From assembly GCA_023433855.1 (NCBI GenBank), contig JAEYTV010000118.1, positions 1 through 9,148 on the forward strand: DNA of 9,148 nt, given 5' to 3'. Of the stretch, positions 1 through 7,896 are shown in pieces (within the stretch, counting starts at the first letter, position 1; each line of letters starts with the position of its first letter). The notes below the pieces were generated by a model. It was given only the letters and a program-made list of their open reading frames with translations, searched no databases and had not been told where the DNA came from. The DNA comes from Pseudomonadota bacterium. GTDB lineage: Bacteria; Pseudomonadota; Alphaproteobacteria; Rhizobiales; Rhizobiaceae. Position numbers and translations under genes: made by a program.

Positions 1-147
1 GGCCCGTTTCCGCCTCCACCCCCACCTCCGGCCCCGGAAGTGGCTCCCCTTCCGCCACCGCCGCCAGTCCCGGAACCGTGTCTTCCTCCCGGCCCCGCTG
101 GTGGCCCGCCCCCGGCCCCGGGTCCCGGAGGCGATTGCGAGCTCTAG
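1..147 (+). CDS. 3' end of a proline-rich protein (partial, 5' end outside window)
   Basis: Frame 1 is open from the first base to a TAG at 145-147, giving 48 residues. The product is dominated by proline, with runs such as PPPPPPP and PLPPPPPVPEP, then glycine and alanine, and ends in GDCEL. No domain can be recognised in this tail; such tails occur in surface-exposed, envelope-spanning or disordered proteins. The identity depends on the missing upstream part. The base composition (C-rich on this strand) also leaves frames open on the other strand, so the choice of frame rests on the clean stop and the proline-tail pattern and is uncertain. Confidence 0.4.
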   Translation, partial: GPFPPPPPPPAPEVAPLPPPPPVPEPCLPPGPAGGPPPAPGPGGDCEL

Positions 148-547
148 TCTAGATGTTGGGCTTCAGCCGTGCCGAAACACCCGGTCCATAAGATGCTCCT
201 GCCATTGCCGCTCGAGCATCTTTTACCCGAAACGTACCTAGCGGGAACGAGCCGCCGCTTAATGATGCAATGTGACATGACGGTATCCGGTGTCATTAGA
301 ACAGCCACCTTATGCGGCGGCTCGGCTGAAGTTAGACGCTGAGACAGGTGAGGATCGAGCGGGCCATCAACGATCGCCGACGGCGGATGCAGCGTAGCTG
401 CTTGCAGTTACCTGCACACTCACTGCGTCTCCGATTTCGGGGATGCAATGAAAGCCGTTGCATAGTCCAGAAAGCGCCATTGACGCGGATCGGCACCTAA
501 TAGATGGTCTGACACTACGTAGGGTTGCTTACCGGGGAGTTGATAAC
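148..547. other. Gene-poor stretch before the FkbM gene
   Basis: About 400 bases lie between the stop of the proline-rich frame and the chosen start of the FkbM gene. No convincing gene was found. The stretch holds the inverted repeat at 248-324 and, at its right edge, the SD site GGGGAG (534-539). The FkbM frame stays open back to a TTG at 458, but that start has no SD and its extra residues do not look like the family. No promoter could be named with confidence. Confidence 0.5.
248..324. repeat. Long imperfect inverted repeat (15-nt arms, 14 of 15 paired)
   Basis: Positions 248-262 pair with 310-324: an 11-bp perfect core (CGAGCCGCCGC with GCGGCGGCTCG), one mismatch, then three more pairs. 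The 47-nt loop contains a second small inverted repeat, TGACA (273-277) with TGTCA (291-295). There is no T-run after the right arm, so a simple intrinsic terminator is not indicated. It could be a structured transcript, a protein-binding site or a short mobile-element relic. Confidence 0.55.
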
Positions 548-1345
548 ATGGCGCTGCGGGATATTCTGAATGTGATTTGGGCCTCGCCGGCTGCACCGAC
601 ACCGGCGGCACCGGACAAAACTCCTTTGCCGAAGAAGGTTGAGATTGATTACGACGGTTCCCGGCTTCATCTCCGCCCCCGAATTAGCGGTGTCGAGAAG
701 AAGCTCTTTTTGTCAGGAGAGTATGAACCTGACGTCAGATCGATGATCAAACAGACCTTGGTACCAGGAGACGTTGCTGTGGATATCGGTGCGCATATCG
801 GCCACCACACCGCTACTATGCTGCAACGTGTAGGCCCATCAGGCCGCATTTTTGCCTTGGAGCCAGCACCAGATCGTTTCGCGATGATCACCAGAAACTT
901 TGGCAACAGATCGAACGTCCAAATCCTTCAGGTCGGCGCATCCGATGAGGATTCGAAGGCTCTGTTGAGCGATACCCCTCGCCGCTCTCCGTTTGTCTCC
1001 TCTACGCCGACAGACCATACGATCGAAATCAGAACGATAACCATTGCGACTTTGATGAAAGAGAAGTCTGTTCAGACCATCGATCTGATCAAGATCGATA
1101 TCGAGGGCCACGAATGCAAGGCAATCATGGGTGCCGCGCCGTGTATCGATAGCATCCGCAACATCATCGTGGAGATTCATACCGATTTCATTCGCGACCG
1201 ATACGGCGAAAAATCTCTCGATGCTATGATCGATGTTTTGTCAAGCTTTCCTCAGGTTTTTGATCTGAAGCACTCGCAGACCGTGGTCGATGCCGCCGAC
1301 AAGATCAGGAGTCGGCGTCGACCGCAGTTCTTGTTTAGTCGATAG
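548..1345 (+). CDS. FkbM-family SAM-dependent methyltransferase
   Basis: The 265-residue product is predicted to transfer a methyl group from S-adenosylmethionine, probably to a hydroxyl oxygen as known for FkbM relatives; the acceptor is unknown. The Rossmann motif I is VAVDIGAHIGHHT (about 77-89), followed by the acidic end of strand 2 in FALEP (E105) and the FkbM hallmark IDLIKIDIEGHE (about 178-189). There is no signal peptide or membrane segment, so it should be cytoplasmic. I chose ATG 548 because GGGGAG lies 8 nt upstream; a TTG 30 codons earlier lacks an SD site. In bacteria such enzymes often sit in polysaccharide, glycolipid or natural-product clusters. The only neighbouring gene in support is a second methyltransferase downstream, so the pathway stays open. 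Confidence 0.87.
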   Translation: MALRDILNVIWASPAAPTPAAPDKTPLPKKVEIDYDGSRLHLRPRISGVEKKLFLSGEYEPDVRSMIKQTLVPGDVAVDIGAHIGHHTATMLQRVGPSGRIFALEPAPDRFAMITRNFGNRSNVQILQVGASDEDSKALLSDTPRRSPFVSSTPTDHTIEIRTITIATLMKEKSVQTIDLIKIDIEGHECKAIMGAAPCIDSIRNIIVEIHTDFIRDRYGEKSLDAMIDVLSSFPQVFDLKHSQTVVDAADKIRSRRRPQFLFSR

Positions 1346-1372
1346 AACCAGGCTTAGAAATAACGCCAGCAG

Positions 1373-1398
1373 CAGCCAGACTCTTGAAAGTCTGGCTG
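1373..1398 (+). terminator. Perfect 10-bp hairpin after the FkbM gene, terminator-like
   Basis: CAGCCAGACT (1373-1382) pairs perfectly with AGTCTGGCTG (1389-1398) across a 6-nt loop, beginning 27 nt after the FkbM stop. The position and stem suit a transcription terminator or an mRNA 3'-end stabiliser. The downstream sequence has only scattered T residues and no T-run, so intrinsic termination is uncertain. Confidence 0.45.
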
Positions 1399-1544
1399 AC
1401 TCCGCCTGTCTTGCATCGTCTGCGCCTGACGTAACTCTCTCTTTCGCTGTAGCTGGTACTGAGCCTAATGAAGTTCGTATTTGCTGGCCATGCCCGCCGT
1501 CGCCTAGCCCACGAGCCGAACGGCGACGTCGCGACTCCCGCCTT

Positions 1545-1617
1545 AGGTTGAGCACATTATTCACGATGCGCTGAGTTGACTTCCAGCAGGTCGTGAATGA
1601 CTGTATTGCTCAACCTT
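1545..1617. repeat. Interrupted inverted repeat spanning the 5' region of the next gene
   Basis: AGGTTGAGCA (1545-1554) is the exact reverse complement of TGCTCAACCT (1608-1617), and TTCACGA (1560-1566) is the exact reverse complement of TCGTGAA (1591-1597). The two nested arms would fold into one long hairpin with unequal internal loops (5 and 10 nt) and a 24-nt end loop. It ends 24 nt before the chosen start of the zinc-ribbon methyltransferase gene. A TTGACT (1576-1581) in its centre looks like a -35 box, but no well-placed -10 box was found. It may be an operator pair or a leader RNA structure. Confidence 0.6.
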
Positions 1618-1641
1618 AGATTTTGTCTGGGGCGCGGTCGG

Positions 1642-2412
1642 ATGGATATTGCGGGTATTTTCAGAGGAAAGAAGAAAGCGGCCGAGATCGTAGAACCTGC
1701 TCCTGTGACGAAACCAAAGGCTCGCGGCCAAATAAGGCATAACTTCGGTCTTTGCCCAATCTGTGGCGCGACCGATTTTCAGGACTACCAGAAACGCGAA
1801 GGCGAGATCTGCATAAATTGCGGTTCGAAAGCCAGGACTCGGCTACTCTTCCTTGGCCTTGATCATTTCGGCCTCACCGCGACGAGCAAGTCCATTTTGC
1901 ATTTTGCTCCCGAACCCGGCTTGAGAGAACTCCTTCTGGACAAGCATGGCGATGGTCATGTCATTGCCGACTTCGATCCGGAAAAGCTGTCGGCATGTGC
2001 GAACAAGCGCAAGGAGGTCGTTGATCTCTGCGCTCCGCCGGAACATCTGCTGCGCGGAACCTTCGATGGTCCAATCCATAGCCACGTCCTCGAGCACATC
2101 CCCTGCAATTGGGCACTCGCTTTTCTGGAAATCCATCAGTCACATAAGGCTGACGGGGTCCACGTCTTCTCCGTCCCGATCAATGCCGACGATTGTTCTG
2201 AAGACCTCACTCCCACCCTTACGCATTCAGAGAGGCACGAGCGTTTTGGGCAGTTCGATCACCTGAGGAACTTCGGACGGAAAGACTTCCCCGAGGAAGT
2301 ACAAAAGCTGGCCCGCCTCACGAAGAAATCCAGCATCGCGTTCAAGCGAGCTATCCCCCGCAAGAAGATGGTCGATCATCTCGCGGGGGGAACGATTTTC
2401 GCGCTTTACTAA
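1642..2412 (+). CDS. Zinc-ribbon class I SAM-dependent methyltransferase
   Basis: The 256-residue product starts with a basic, low-complexity segment (1-35), followed by a four-cysteine zinc ribbon: C38-P-I-C41 and C57-I-N-C60, then a G-S-K-x-R-x-R stretch. After it comes a methyltransferase fold with a motif I-like LHFAPEPGL (86-94) and the HSHVLEHI block (146-153), typical of class I methyltransferases in surface-sugar clusters. The substrate is unknown. I chose ATG 1642 over an in-frame ATG at 1597 because the earlier codon sits inside the inverted repeat and its 15 extra residues look non-coding; the SD before 1642 is weak, so the start is uncertain. Its own upstream structure and the hairpin after the FkbM gene suggest separate expression, although the two may act together. 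Motif I lacks the usual GxGxG form, so activity is inferred. Confidence 0.8.
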   Translation: MDIAGIFRGKKKAAEIVEPAPVTKPKARGQIRHNFGLCPICGATDFQDYQKREGEICINCGSKARTRLLFLGLDHFGLTATSKSILHFAPEPGLRELLLDKHGDGHVIADFDPEKLSACANKRKEVVDLCAPPEHLLRGTFDGPIHSHVLEHIPCNWALAFLEIHQSHKADGVHVFSVPINADDCSEDLTPTLTHSERHERFGQFDHLRNFGRKDFPEEVQKLARLTKKSSIAFKRAIPRKKMVDHLAGGTIFALY

Positions 2413-2776
2413 GCTAGCCCGTTAGGCGCTGAATTCCTTCATGCCCCTCTTCCGATTATCTTGCATCGCGCGACCGGCCATTGCGGTGCGGCCGCTAGCA
2501 TCATTTTCGGGAAAGATCGGCTATGCAGTCTGCCGCGGGGGCCGGGAGGCATGGATGAACACGGTCATGATCGCCATTCGGCCGCCGAGAAACTAAAGGC
2601 GAACACCCTATCCCTCAGCCTGCATCAGGTGATGGGAGGGTCCGAAATGATTGCGCTGTGCTGGTTTGTCCATTTTCGTATAGCAGCCTCTGAAAAGATT
2701 GATGTTTTCTCAGAGCTTCCAAAAATCTCAGGTCATATCGCGGTGTTTGATCTGGGCACATTCAGGTTCCGGGCAC
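2413..2776. other. Intergenic region between methyltransferase gene and tniQ terminator
   Basis: No supportable gene was found on either strand. An open + frame (2461-2883) runs through the terminator and into the 3' end of tniQ, has no recognisable domain and is taken as chance. If the element carries no cargo, its tniQ-side end should lie here, but no pair of terminal repeats matching the tnsA side could be established by eye. Confidence 0.5.
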
Positions 2777-2800
2777 AAAAAAACCCGCCGAGGCGGGTTT
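2777..2800 (-). terminator. Intrinsic terminator of the tns operon
   Basis: Read on the minus strand, a GC-rich stem (AAACCCGC with GCGGGTTT around a 4-nt loop) runs directly into seven consecutive T residues (complement of the A-run 2777-2783). It begins about 36 nt after the tniQ stop, so it ends the tnsA-tnsB-tnsC-tniQ transcript. On the plus strand there is no comparable T-run, so strong bidirectional action is not implied. Confidence 0.9.
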
Positions 2801-2836
2801 CGAAATTTATGATATTCGCTGAGTGGGGGGGCGGCC

Positions 2837-4648
2837 CTACCCGATTTTGGTTAGGTCCGACCTTCTATAGAACCGGGCGATGAAGCCCGTTGGCTCGAAG
2901 ATCGGCGCGATCCCCGCAGCATCAAGCTCTGCCTTGATAGCAGCCCTGAACCCGTGCCGGCATTTGGCGATCTCTGACAGCGAAGCGTGGTCCTCCATAA
3001 ACTCCAACAAGGATTGCCGCTCAACCAGCTTCACCGTTCGGCCAGTTGCACCAAGGTGAAATCTGACCCTTAGATAGCCTCGCTCGATCAGTTCGCTTAC
3101 GGTAGCTGTAGTCGTACCAAGCACCCGCTCCACCTCCTTCGTCCCCATCCATTGATTATCAACGCCAGCTGGCGGCCCCGAGGCAAGGGGCGGTCCATCT
3201 GAGCGAACTCGCACCCGTTGGAGGAGCGGACTACTTCCGGCAATCACGAATGCATCCAACGTCCCATCCAAGATCATAGACACGAGGTTGTGGAACCGCC
3301 GATGCCAGGTGCTTGCTGCCGAAGCCAGCGACCGTAGCCCGACGTCACTTTCAACAGCCGAAATTCTTGTGACCAGCCGACCCTCGAAGTCAGATACTGC
3401 GGAGCGCCGAATCCTTGTGTAGGCCCGCTCTCCTCCACCCCTCCTCTCGACTTGGTGGATGATTCCAGCATCGAGCAGGTCCTGCATTCTAGCCTCAGTC
3501 AATCCCAGCTCATCAGCGGCCTGCCTGCTAGTGAGCGTGTCGGCCGCTGCACGCAGAACCGGTTCCGCGGTGGCTGCGTCGAAGTAGGTCTGCCCATCGG
3601 GGCGGTCCGCGCGAAGGTCGGTGAAAAGTTCCTGCATCAATGTCCTGATCCGGCGTGGATGCAGACCAAACTCCTCTTGTGCCATGGTTACGGAGTACAG
3701 GTGCCTAATTTTGACGGGCTTCAGGATGGTATCACCCGGGCGGAACGGAATGTTGCGCTCGAGGATGTCCTGCACGAGCTCGACGATTGGCTGGTAGGTA
3801 GCTTTGGATAGGTTGCGACGGAGCCAGGGGAGCATCGGTCCGAGTACCGCCCCAAACTGGTTCTTCTTCGGCGGACTCCGGTCGATCACCTCGGCGATGA
3901 CATCACGAACCGTAGCTTCGCCCTGGGAGACCAGCAGGAACCCCCATTCGCTCACGGCTTGTCCATCCGGCATCCAATGCCGAACGTCGTGGAGTGACAG
4001 GAGGTCACCAAGATAGCGGGAGAACTCGGCTACGACATGCGTATCGATCCCGCCCAGGAACGTAAGCTGGCCATTCCCAAAGACACCGTCCAGCAGGTAG
4101 CGATCCAAGCATGGTTGTGTCCTTGACGACGGGGCGGAGACTTCCTTGTTGATGAACTCCATGTTCATCTCCACGTGTCGAGTAAAATCATGAATATCCT
4201 CGCCCGCGAAAACGGCGACCTCTGTCAGCTTTCGATCATGGATATGGCATCCCTCGATGCCACGCACCGCCCACCAAGCCCGATAATAGGCGCGAGCCAC
4301 GACCCTTCCCGCTCCCAGCCTCTGATCGTCCATCACGCACTCGGGGCAATAGCGCAACAGTCTTCCCGGACGCATCTCCTTGTTGAGGATCGCCCTTCCA
4401 AGCTGCCAGGTAAGAGCAACGCCATCTGTTCTGGATGTCAGGTCTCCAAGCTGCTCTACCGGAATGCTGGACCATTGGCTGACAAGCGCCATCGAGGCAG
4501 GATCGCCTTTCACGATCGCGCCAGCTGTAACCTCAGTATGATCGAGAAAAGCCCGGAGGGACGGAAACCCGTTGGCTGCCGCGAGGCGAGCGACGAGACT
4601 GATAGGAGCCTCATCTTTGTGGATTTCGAGCGTTACCGGAAGAACCAT
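2837..4648 (-). CDS. tniQ: TniQ/TnsD-family target-selection protein
   Basis: This 603-residue protein would choose the insertion site and recruit TnsC to it. The N-terminal TniQ domain shows the family pattern EAPISLVARLAAANGF (about 13-28) and a zinc site C101-P-E-C104 with C134-H-I-H137. At 603 residues it is much longer than the short TniQ proteins of CRISPR-associated or Tn5053-type elements and closer to site-specific TnsD proteins. The C-terminal part has helix-turn-helix-like segments at about 317-341, 372-397 and 502-527, and a related helical block at 436-470, suggesting recognition of a long specific DNA site. The ATG overlaps the tnsC stop by one base (TGATG), and a GAGGGGG site lies 7 nt upstream, so translation is probably coupled. 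It is the last gene before the terminator. The target is not visible. Confidence 0.9.
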   Translation of the reverse strand: MVLPVTLEIHKDEAPISLVARLAAANGFPSLRAFLDHTEVTAGAIVKGDPASMALVSQWSSIPVEQLGDLTSRTDGVALTWQLGRAILNKEMRPGRLLRYCPECVMDDQRLGAGRVVARAYYRAWWAVRGIEGCHIHDRKLTEVAVFAGEDIHDFTRHVEMNMEFINKEVSAPSSRTQPCLDRYLLDGVFGNGQLTFLGGIDTHVVAEFSRYLGDLLSLHDVRHWMPDGQAVSEWGFLLVSQGEATVRDVIAEVIDRSPPKKNQFGAVLGPMLPWLRRNLSKATYQPIVELVQDILERNIPFRPGDTILKPVKIRHLYSVTMAQEEFGLHPRRIRTLMQELFTDLRADRPDGQTYFDAATAEPVLRAAADTLTSRQAADELGLTEARMQDLLDAGIIHQVERRGGGERAYTRIRRSAVSDFEGRLVTRISAVESDVGLRSLASAASTWHRRFHNLVSMILDGTLDAFVIAGSSPLLQRVRVRSDGPPLASGPPAGVDNQWMGTKEVERVLGTTTATVSELIERGYLRVRFHLGATGRTVKLVERQSLLEFMEDHASLSEIAKCRHGFRAAIKAELDAAGIAPIFEPTGFIARFYRRSDLTKIG

Positions 4649-5622
4649 CAGTCTGCCCCCTCGAGATCAGCCAACGCGTTGGCGGGATTGATTTCGCTCC
4701 AGCGCGTAGCGGAGAACACGTTATCCGACGGCAGGCAGCCGGAGTGATTCTGGTAGACGTGAGCGAAGGCACGGCGGTCCAACGATCCCTTGCCCTTCCT
4801 GAGAACCAGGAACGAAGCCGCCTGTACCGTTTCGATGACCTTGCCGTACGACCCGTCGTTCGCATGGCAAAGCCGCCCCACGAAATCGTCGGTTCCGAGT
4901 TCCGGCGCGAGTTCGAGGCCGACCTTCGCCGCCGTCTCGTTCAAGACTTTCTCAATGGTCGGCTTATCCTGCGGGATAACAAGCGGGATGAAGCGAATGA
5001 CGATCGATCGATTGGCCAGCTGTGGATCGCCCTTGAGGAGGTTGGCGAGTTCGGGTACGCCGGAATAAATCGTGTGAAGCGGCCAGTCCTCGATCTGCAT
5101 CAGGCTTTTTAGGCGGTCCTGGACGTCGTGGATCAGGTCCTTGCGCGTGTGATGCAGCAAATGCTGTGCCTCGTCTACGTGCAGGAACACGATGCCACGC
5201 TCCCGAAGCTGGGTCTTCACGGTAGCGAACAGCTCACCTTCGGTCATCCTGGCTCTGTGCGGCACGCCGAGGGCATCGAGGATCGCTCGTGCAAAGTCCT
5301 TCGACGTGCACGGCTTGGGTGCCTCAATACTAAGAAGGGGCCTTACCGTCTCTCCGTACTCGTTCTGATACGGTTGAAACTCCGGAACCAAACCGAAGTG
5401 GTGCTTCAGAGCCCACGACTTGCCGCTCCTCGACGCTCCGATCAGGAACAGGGCGCGCCTCGCCGAGCCATAACCATCACGACACGCCTCGACGTTCTCC
5501 ACCATTTCTGCCAGCGTCGCGGCAAGCCGCTGATCTCTTGCATGTTCGATGTAGTTCTGCTTCGCGCCGGCACGGATGGAGCGGACGGCGTCCGGAGAAA
5601 TGATGGTGGTGCGGACGTTCAT
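4648..5622 (-). CDS. tnsC: TnsC-like AAA+ ATPase, transposition regulator
   Basis: The 324-residue product is an AAA+ ATPase expected to polymerise on DNA, link the target selector (TniQ) to the TnsAB transposase and license insertion. The Walker A motif is GASRSGKS (62-69), preceded by the hydrophobic strand RALFLI. Walker B is IVFLHVDE, with D150 and E151. A sensor-1-like strand HTIYSGVPEL follows near residue 187, then NRSIVIRF near 204-211. It is shorter than Tn7 TnsC (about 555 residues) and closer in length to TniB/compact TnsC proteins. The ATG lies 2 nt after the tnsB stop, and AGGAG, 8 nt upstream, is embedded in the end of tnsB, which argues for coupled expression. Confidence 0.93.
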   Translation of the reverse strand: MNVRTTIISPDAVRSIRAGAKQNYIEHARDQRLAATLAEMVENVEACRDGYGSARRALFLIGASRSGKSWALKHHFGLVPEFQPYQNEYGETVRPLLSIEAPKPCTSKDFARAILDALGVPHRARMTEGELFATVKTQLRERGIVFLHVDEAQHLLHHTRKDLIHDVQDRLKSLMQIEDWPLHTIYSGVPELANLLKGDPQLANRSIVIRFIPLVIPQDKPTIEKVLNETAAKVGLELAPELGTDDFVGRLCHANDGSYGKVIETVQAASFLVLRKGKGSLDRRAFAHVYQNHSGCLPSDNVFSATRWSEINPANALADLEGAD

Positions 5623-5624
5623 GC

Positions 5625-7853
5625 TCAGTACTCCTCGTAGTAATCGCCGGTGGTTTCGGTGATTTCAGGTTGGTCGCGGGATGCGTCCTCGGCGGCTGCC
5701 GAGGTGCGCTTTCGCTTCCGAGCGTCACGCTCGCGCTCCTCGTGGTATGCGGGGACCGCCACAGAGTCGGATACCGCTCCATCCCGGAGTGGATCGTCGG
5801 GCAGCGCGAAAGCCGGGGTGAGGCCAGGCGCACTCGCGGAACGGACCGCTTCCCACGCTCCGAACAAATCGGCCTCGACGATCTCGTAGTGCTCGGCGGT
5901 CAGGTGGCGAGGAGTAAGGTTAGCACGGAGCGCCGCCGCCGTGCCGCTTTCGCGGAGGCGATTGATGGCGCGAACCATCGCCTCAAACCCGGCCTCAGAC
6001 TCCGCCGCATGCTGAGTCCGGAGGTCGTTTCGGGCCACAATCCACTCAGCCAGCGCCAGGTCGCGTTGGAGATCGACCATGTTCCTGACAACGAACCACC
6101 CTTCATCGCCACGTACCGCGATGTGCTCGATGTTTTCGGGATCGACCTTAATTTCGAACGCCATCTGGCCGAACTTCGTGCGCTGACGATGAAGTTCCTC
6201 GTTAGCGTAGGGAATCCCCATGAAGGGGATGCCATACTGCCCGATGCGACGTTTGAACCTGACGCCGAACACATGGAGCATGTACTCAGGGTCCTGGCTC
6301 GGGAACTCAATACCGTGCTCCTGAACCGCTCTGAGCCAGGCGTTGTGAGGGGTGCCCCCGCCGAGACCGCTGTGAGGCTTGTTGTGGTAGATGTCGCAGA
6401 TCGCGAAGGTGAAGAGACGGATCATCTCGTCCACCTGCAGGCTGATCTGGTGTTCGGGGTTGTAGTCACCCTTTTCCTCGATTGAGCCGAACGTCCTGCC
6501 CGTGAAGTATGCCGCGATCAGCGGGCCAATCGAATGGAACAGGCTCTCGATGAACGGCCGCGCTTTGGGATTTCCCGCCTGCGGCCGATTGAAGGTGATC
6601 TTGGCGGCACGCATGATGCCCTGAACCGTCTCGTTCGCGAATTCCTTGCCGTTGTCGCTAAAGATGTCCCGCGGCTGGACCAGCCCGATCCATGGTGTCT
6701 CCGCGCGGACGAAGTCGGACAGGTGCCGCTTGTCGGACATGATCATGCGGATGGCGGCCGCCGCAGAGACCGCGTTCGGGTTCAAGCTCGCCCGAAAGGC
6801 CAAGACATAGCGGGTGGCAACGTCGATTGCCGCTACGAACCAGATACGCTTGCCCGTAACCGCCTCCTTATAGGAGGGAGGCAGGATATCCCACATTCCG
6901 GTCTCGACGAAGAGCGTCATGAGGTCGACATTCCAGAAGTCGATCTCGATCCGCTCGCCGACGGAAAGCGCCTGAACAGCGCGCTTACTCATTCCGAAGT
7001 GCTTGAGGGCAGACGCCCGTCCATGACGGCCGTCCCACTTATCGAAAGCGTCGAACTTGGAGATGATCGACTCGAACTTGTGACGCGTGACCTTCAGCAG
7101 CGGGGTCGCACGATCTTCATTCTTCTTCGACAAAGCGGCGACGTAGTCACGATAGACCTGTGCCATGCTAGGTTTCCGGTCCGTCATGTAGTTCATCGCC
7201 TCCTTGTGGGCGAACGCCAGCGACTCCGCATCTACCTTGCGCAGATGCAGCCCGGGACCATGGTGACGATGGACAATGCCGAGGACATCGCCGCCGCAAG
7301 CGTGGTATCGCTTGTAGTCTCGGCGGAACGTCTTGATGGACGGTGTCGGGAAGGCCTTGACTTCGACCATACTGTCGGCGCGAACGTCATTATCCTCATC
7401 GTCGAGACACAGCATCTCGGCGATGATTTCCTTTCGCCAGGCGCGGAGGTTCGAATCGAACTGTTCCTTCGACCAACGCGGCTTCTTGCCAAGCGCAAGC
7501 CACTCTGCATCGTACCGCTTGATCAGCTTCTCGCGGAACAATGCCAGAGGCCCACGTTTTCCCGTGATGTGGTCGAACGTCGTCCCGTCGCCGAAGATCG
7601 CGCGCAGCTTCTGGTTCTCGGGGTCGTTGTAACCGTAGCGGAGTTTGGCACCTCCGCTGACAAGCTTCGTGTAAACCTCCCGATGACGAATGAACCGTTC
7701 GTCTCGAGCGTCCTCTTCATTGGAGAACGTCCAGCCGTCGCTGTCCCGTCTCTTCGGCTTCCAGTTCACATTGCCCTCGGTAAAGCGATCGCCGGGTCGC
7801 ATCCGGACGATGGCGTGGTGGAAGATATTTGGTTTCTGGAAGTCATGCAGCAT
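5625..7853 (-). CDS. tnsB: TnsB-like DDE transposase
   Basis: This 742-residue RNase H-fold transposase would bind the element's end repeats and carry out 3'-end cleavage and strand transfer. The N-terminal half has the helical, DNA-binding character of the TnsB/Mu-transposase family. The catalytic core reads IEIDFWNVD (first acid most likely the final D, about 310), AAIDVATRYVLAF, IFSDNGKEF (second acid D400) and RPFIESLF (glutamate E436), so the DDE triad is complete. A charged, disordered C-terminal tail ending DYYEEY is a plausible TnsC-contacting tail. I start at ATG 7853, which has a perfect AAGGAG 6 nt upstream; an in-frame ATG at 7880 (nine residues longer) has no SD and lies 16 nt after tnsA. 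No frameshift or internal stop was seen. Confidence 0.95.
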   Translation of the reverse strand: MLHDFQKPNIFHHAIVRMRPGDRFTEGNVNWKPKRRDSDGWTFSNEEDARDERFIRHREVYTKLVSGGAKLRYGYNDPENQKLRAIFGDGTTFDHITGKRGPLALFREKLIKRYDAEWLALGKKPRWSKEQFDSNLRAWRKEIIAEMLCLDDEDNDVRADSMVEVKAFPTPSIKTFRRDYKRYHACGGDVLGIVHRHHGPGLHLRKVDAESLAFAHKEAMNYMTDRKPSMAQVYRDYVAALSKKNEDRATPLLKVTRHKFESIISKFDAFDKWDGRHGRASALKHFGMSKRAVQALSVGERIEIDFWNVDLMTLFVETGMWDILPPSYKEAVTGKRIWFVAAIDVATRYVLAFRASLNPNAVSAAAAIRMIMSDKRHLSDFVRAETPWIGLVQPRDIFSDNGKEFANETVQGIMRAAKITFNRPQAGNPKARPFIESLFHSIGPLIAAYFTGRTFGSIEEKGDYNPEHQISLQVDEMIRLFTFAICDIYHNKPHSGLGGGTPHNAWLRAVQEHGIEFPSQDPEYMLHVFGVRFKRRIGQYGIPFMGIPYANEELHRQRTKFGQMAFEIKVDPENIEHIAVRGDEGWFVVRNMVDLQRDLALAEWIVARNDLRTQHAAESEAGFEAMVRAINRLRESGTAAALRANLTPRHLTAEHYEIVEADLFGAWEAVRSASAPGLTPAFALPDDPLRDGAVSDSVAVPAYHEERERDARKRKRTSAAAEDASRDQPEITETTGDYYEEY

Positions 7854-7896
7854 CGCGGGCTCCTTGAAGCGCTGTGTCATTGGTTCTTGGGAGTGG

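Noticed and set aside
1241..1574. Open frames on both strands in the gap between the two methyltransferase genes
   Set aside because: They overlap the end of the FkbM gene and run through the hairpin and inverted repeat, with no domain and no SD.
2355..2389. CCCCCGC/GCGGGGG inverted repeat near the end of the zinc-ribbon methyltransferase gene
   Set aside because: It lies inside coding sequence and is explained by GC-rich codons; no T-run follows.
2461..2883. A 140-residue open + frame between the methyltransferase gene and tniQ
   Set aside because: It reads through the terminator stem and into the 3' end of tniQ, lacks an SD and any known motif.
5670..6485. A 271-residue open + frame
   Set aside because: Antisense to the intact tnsB and without any family features.
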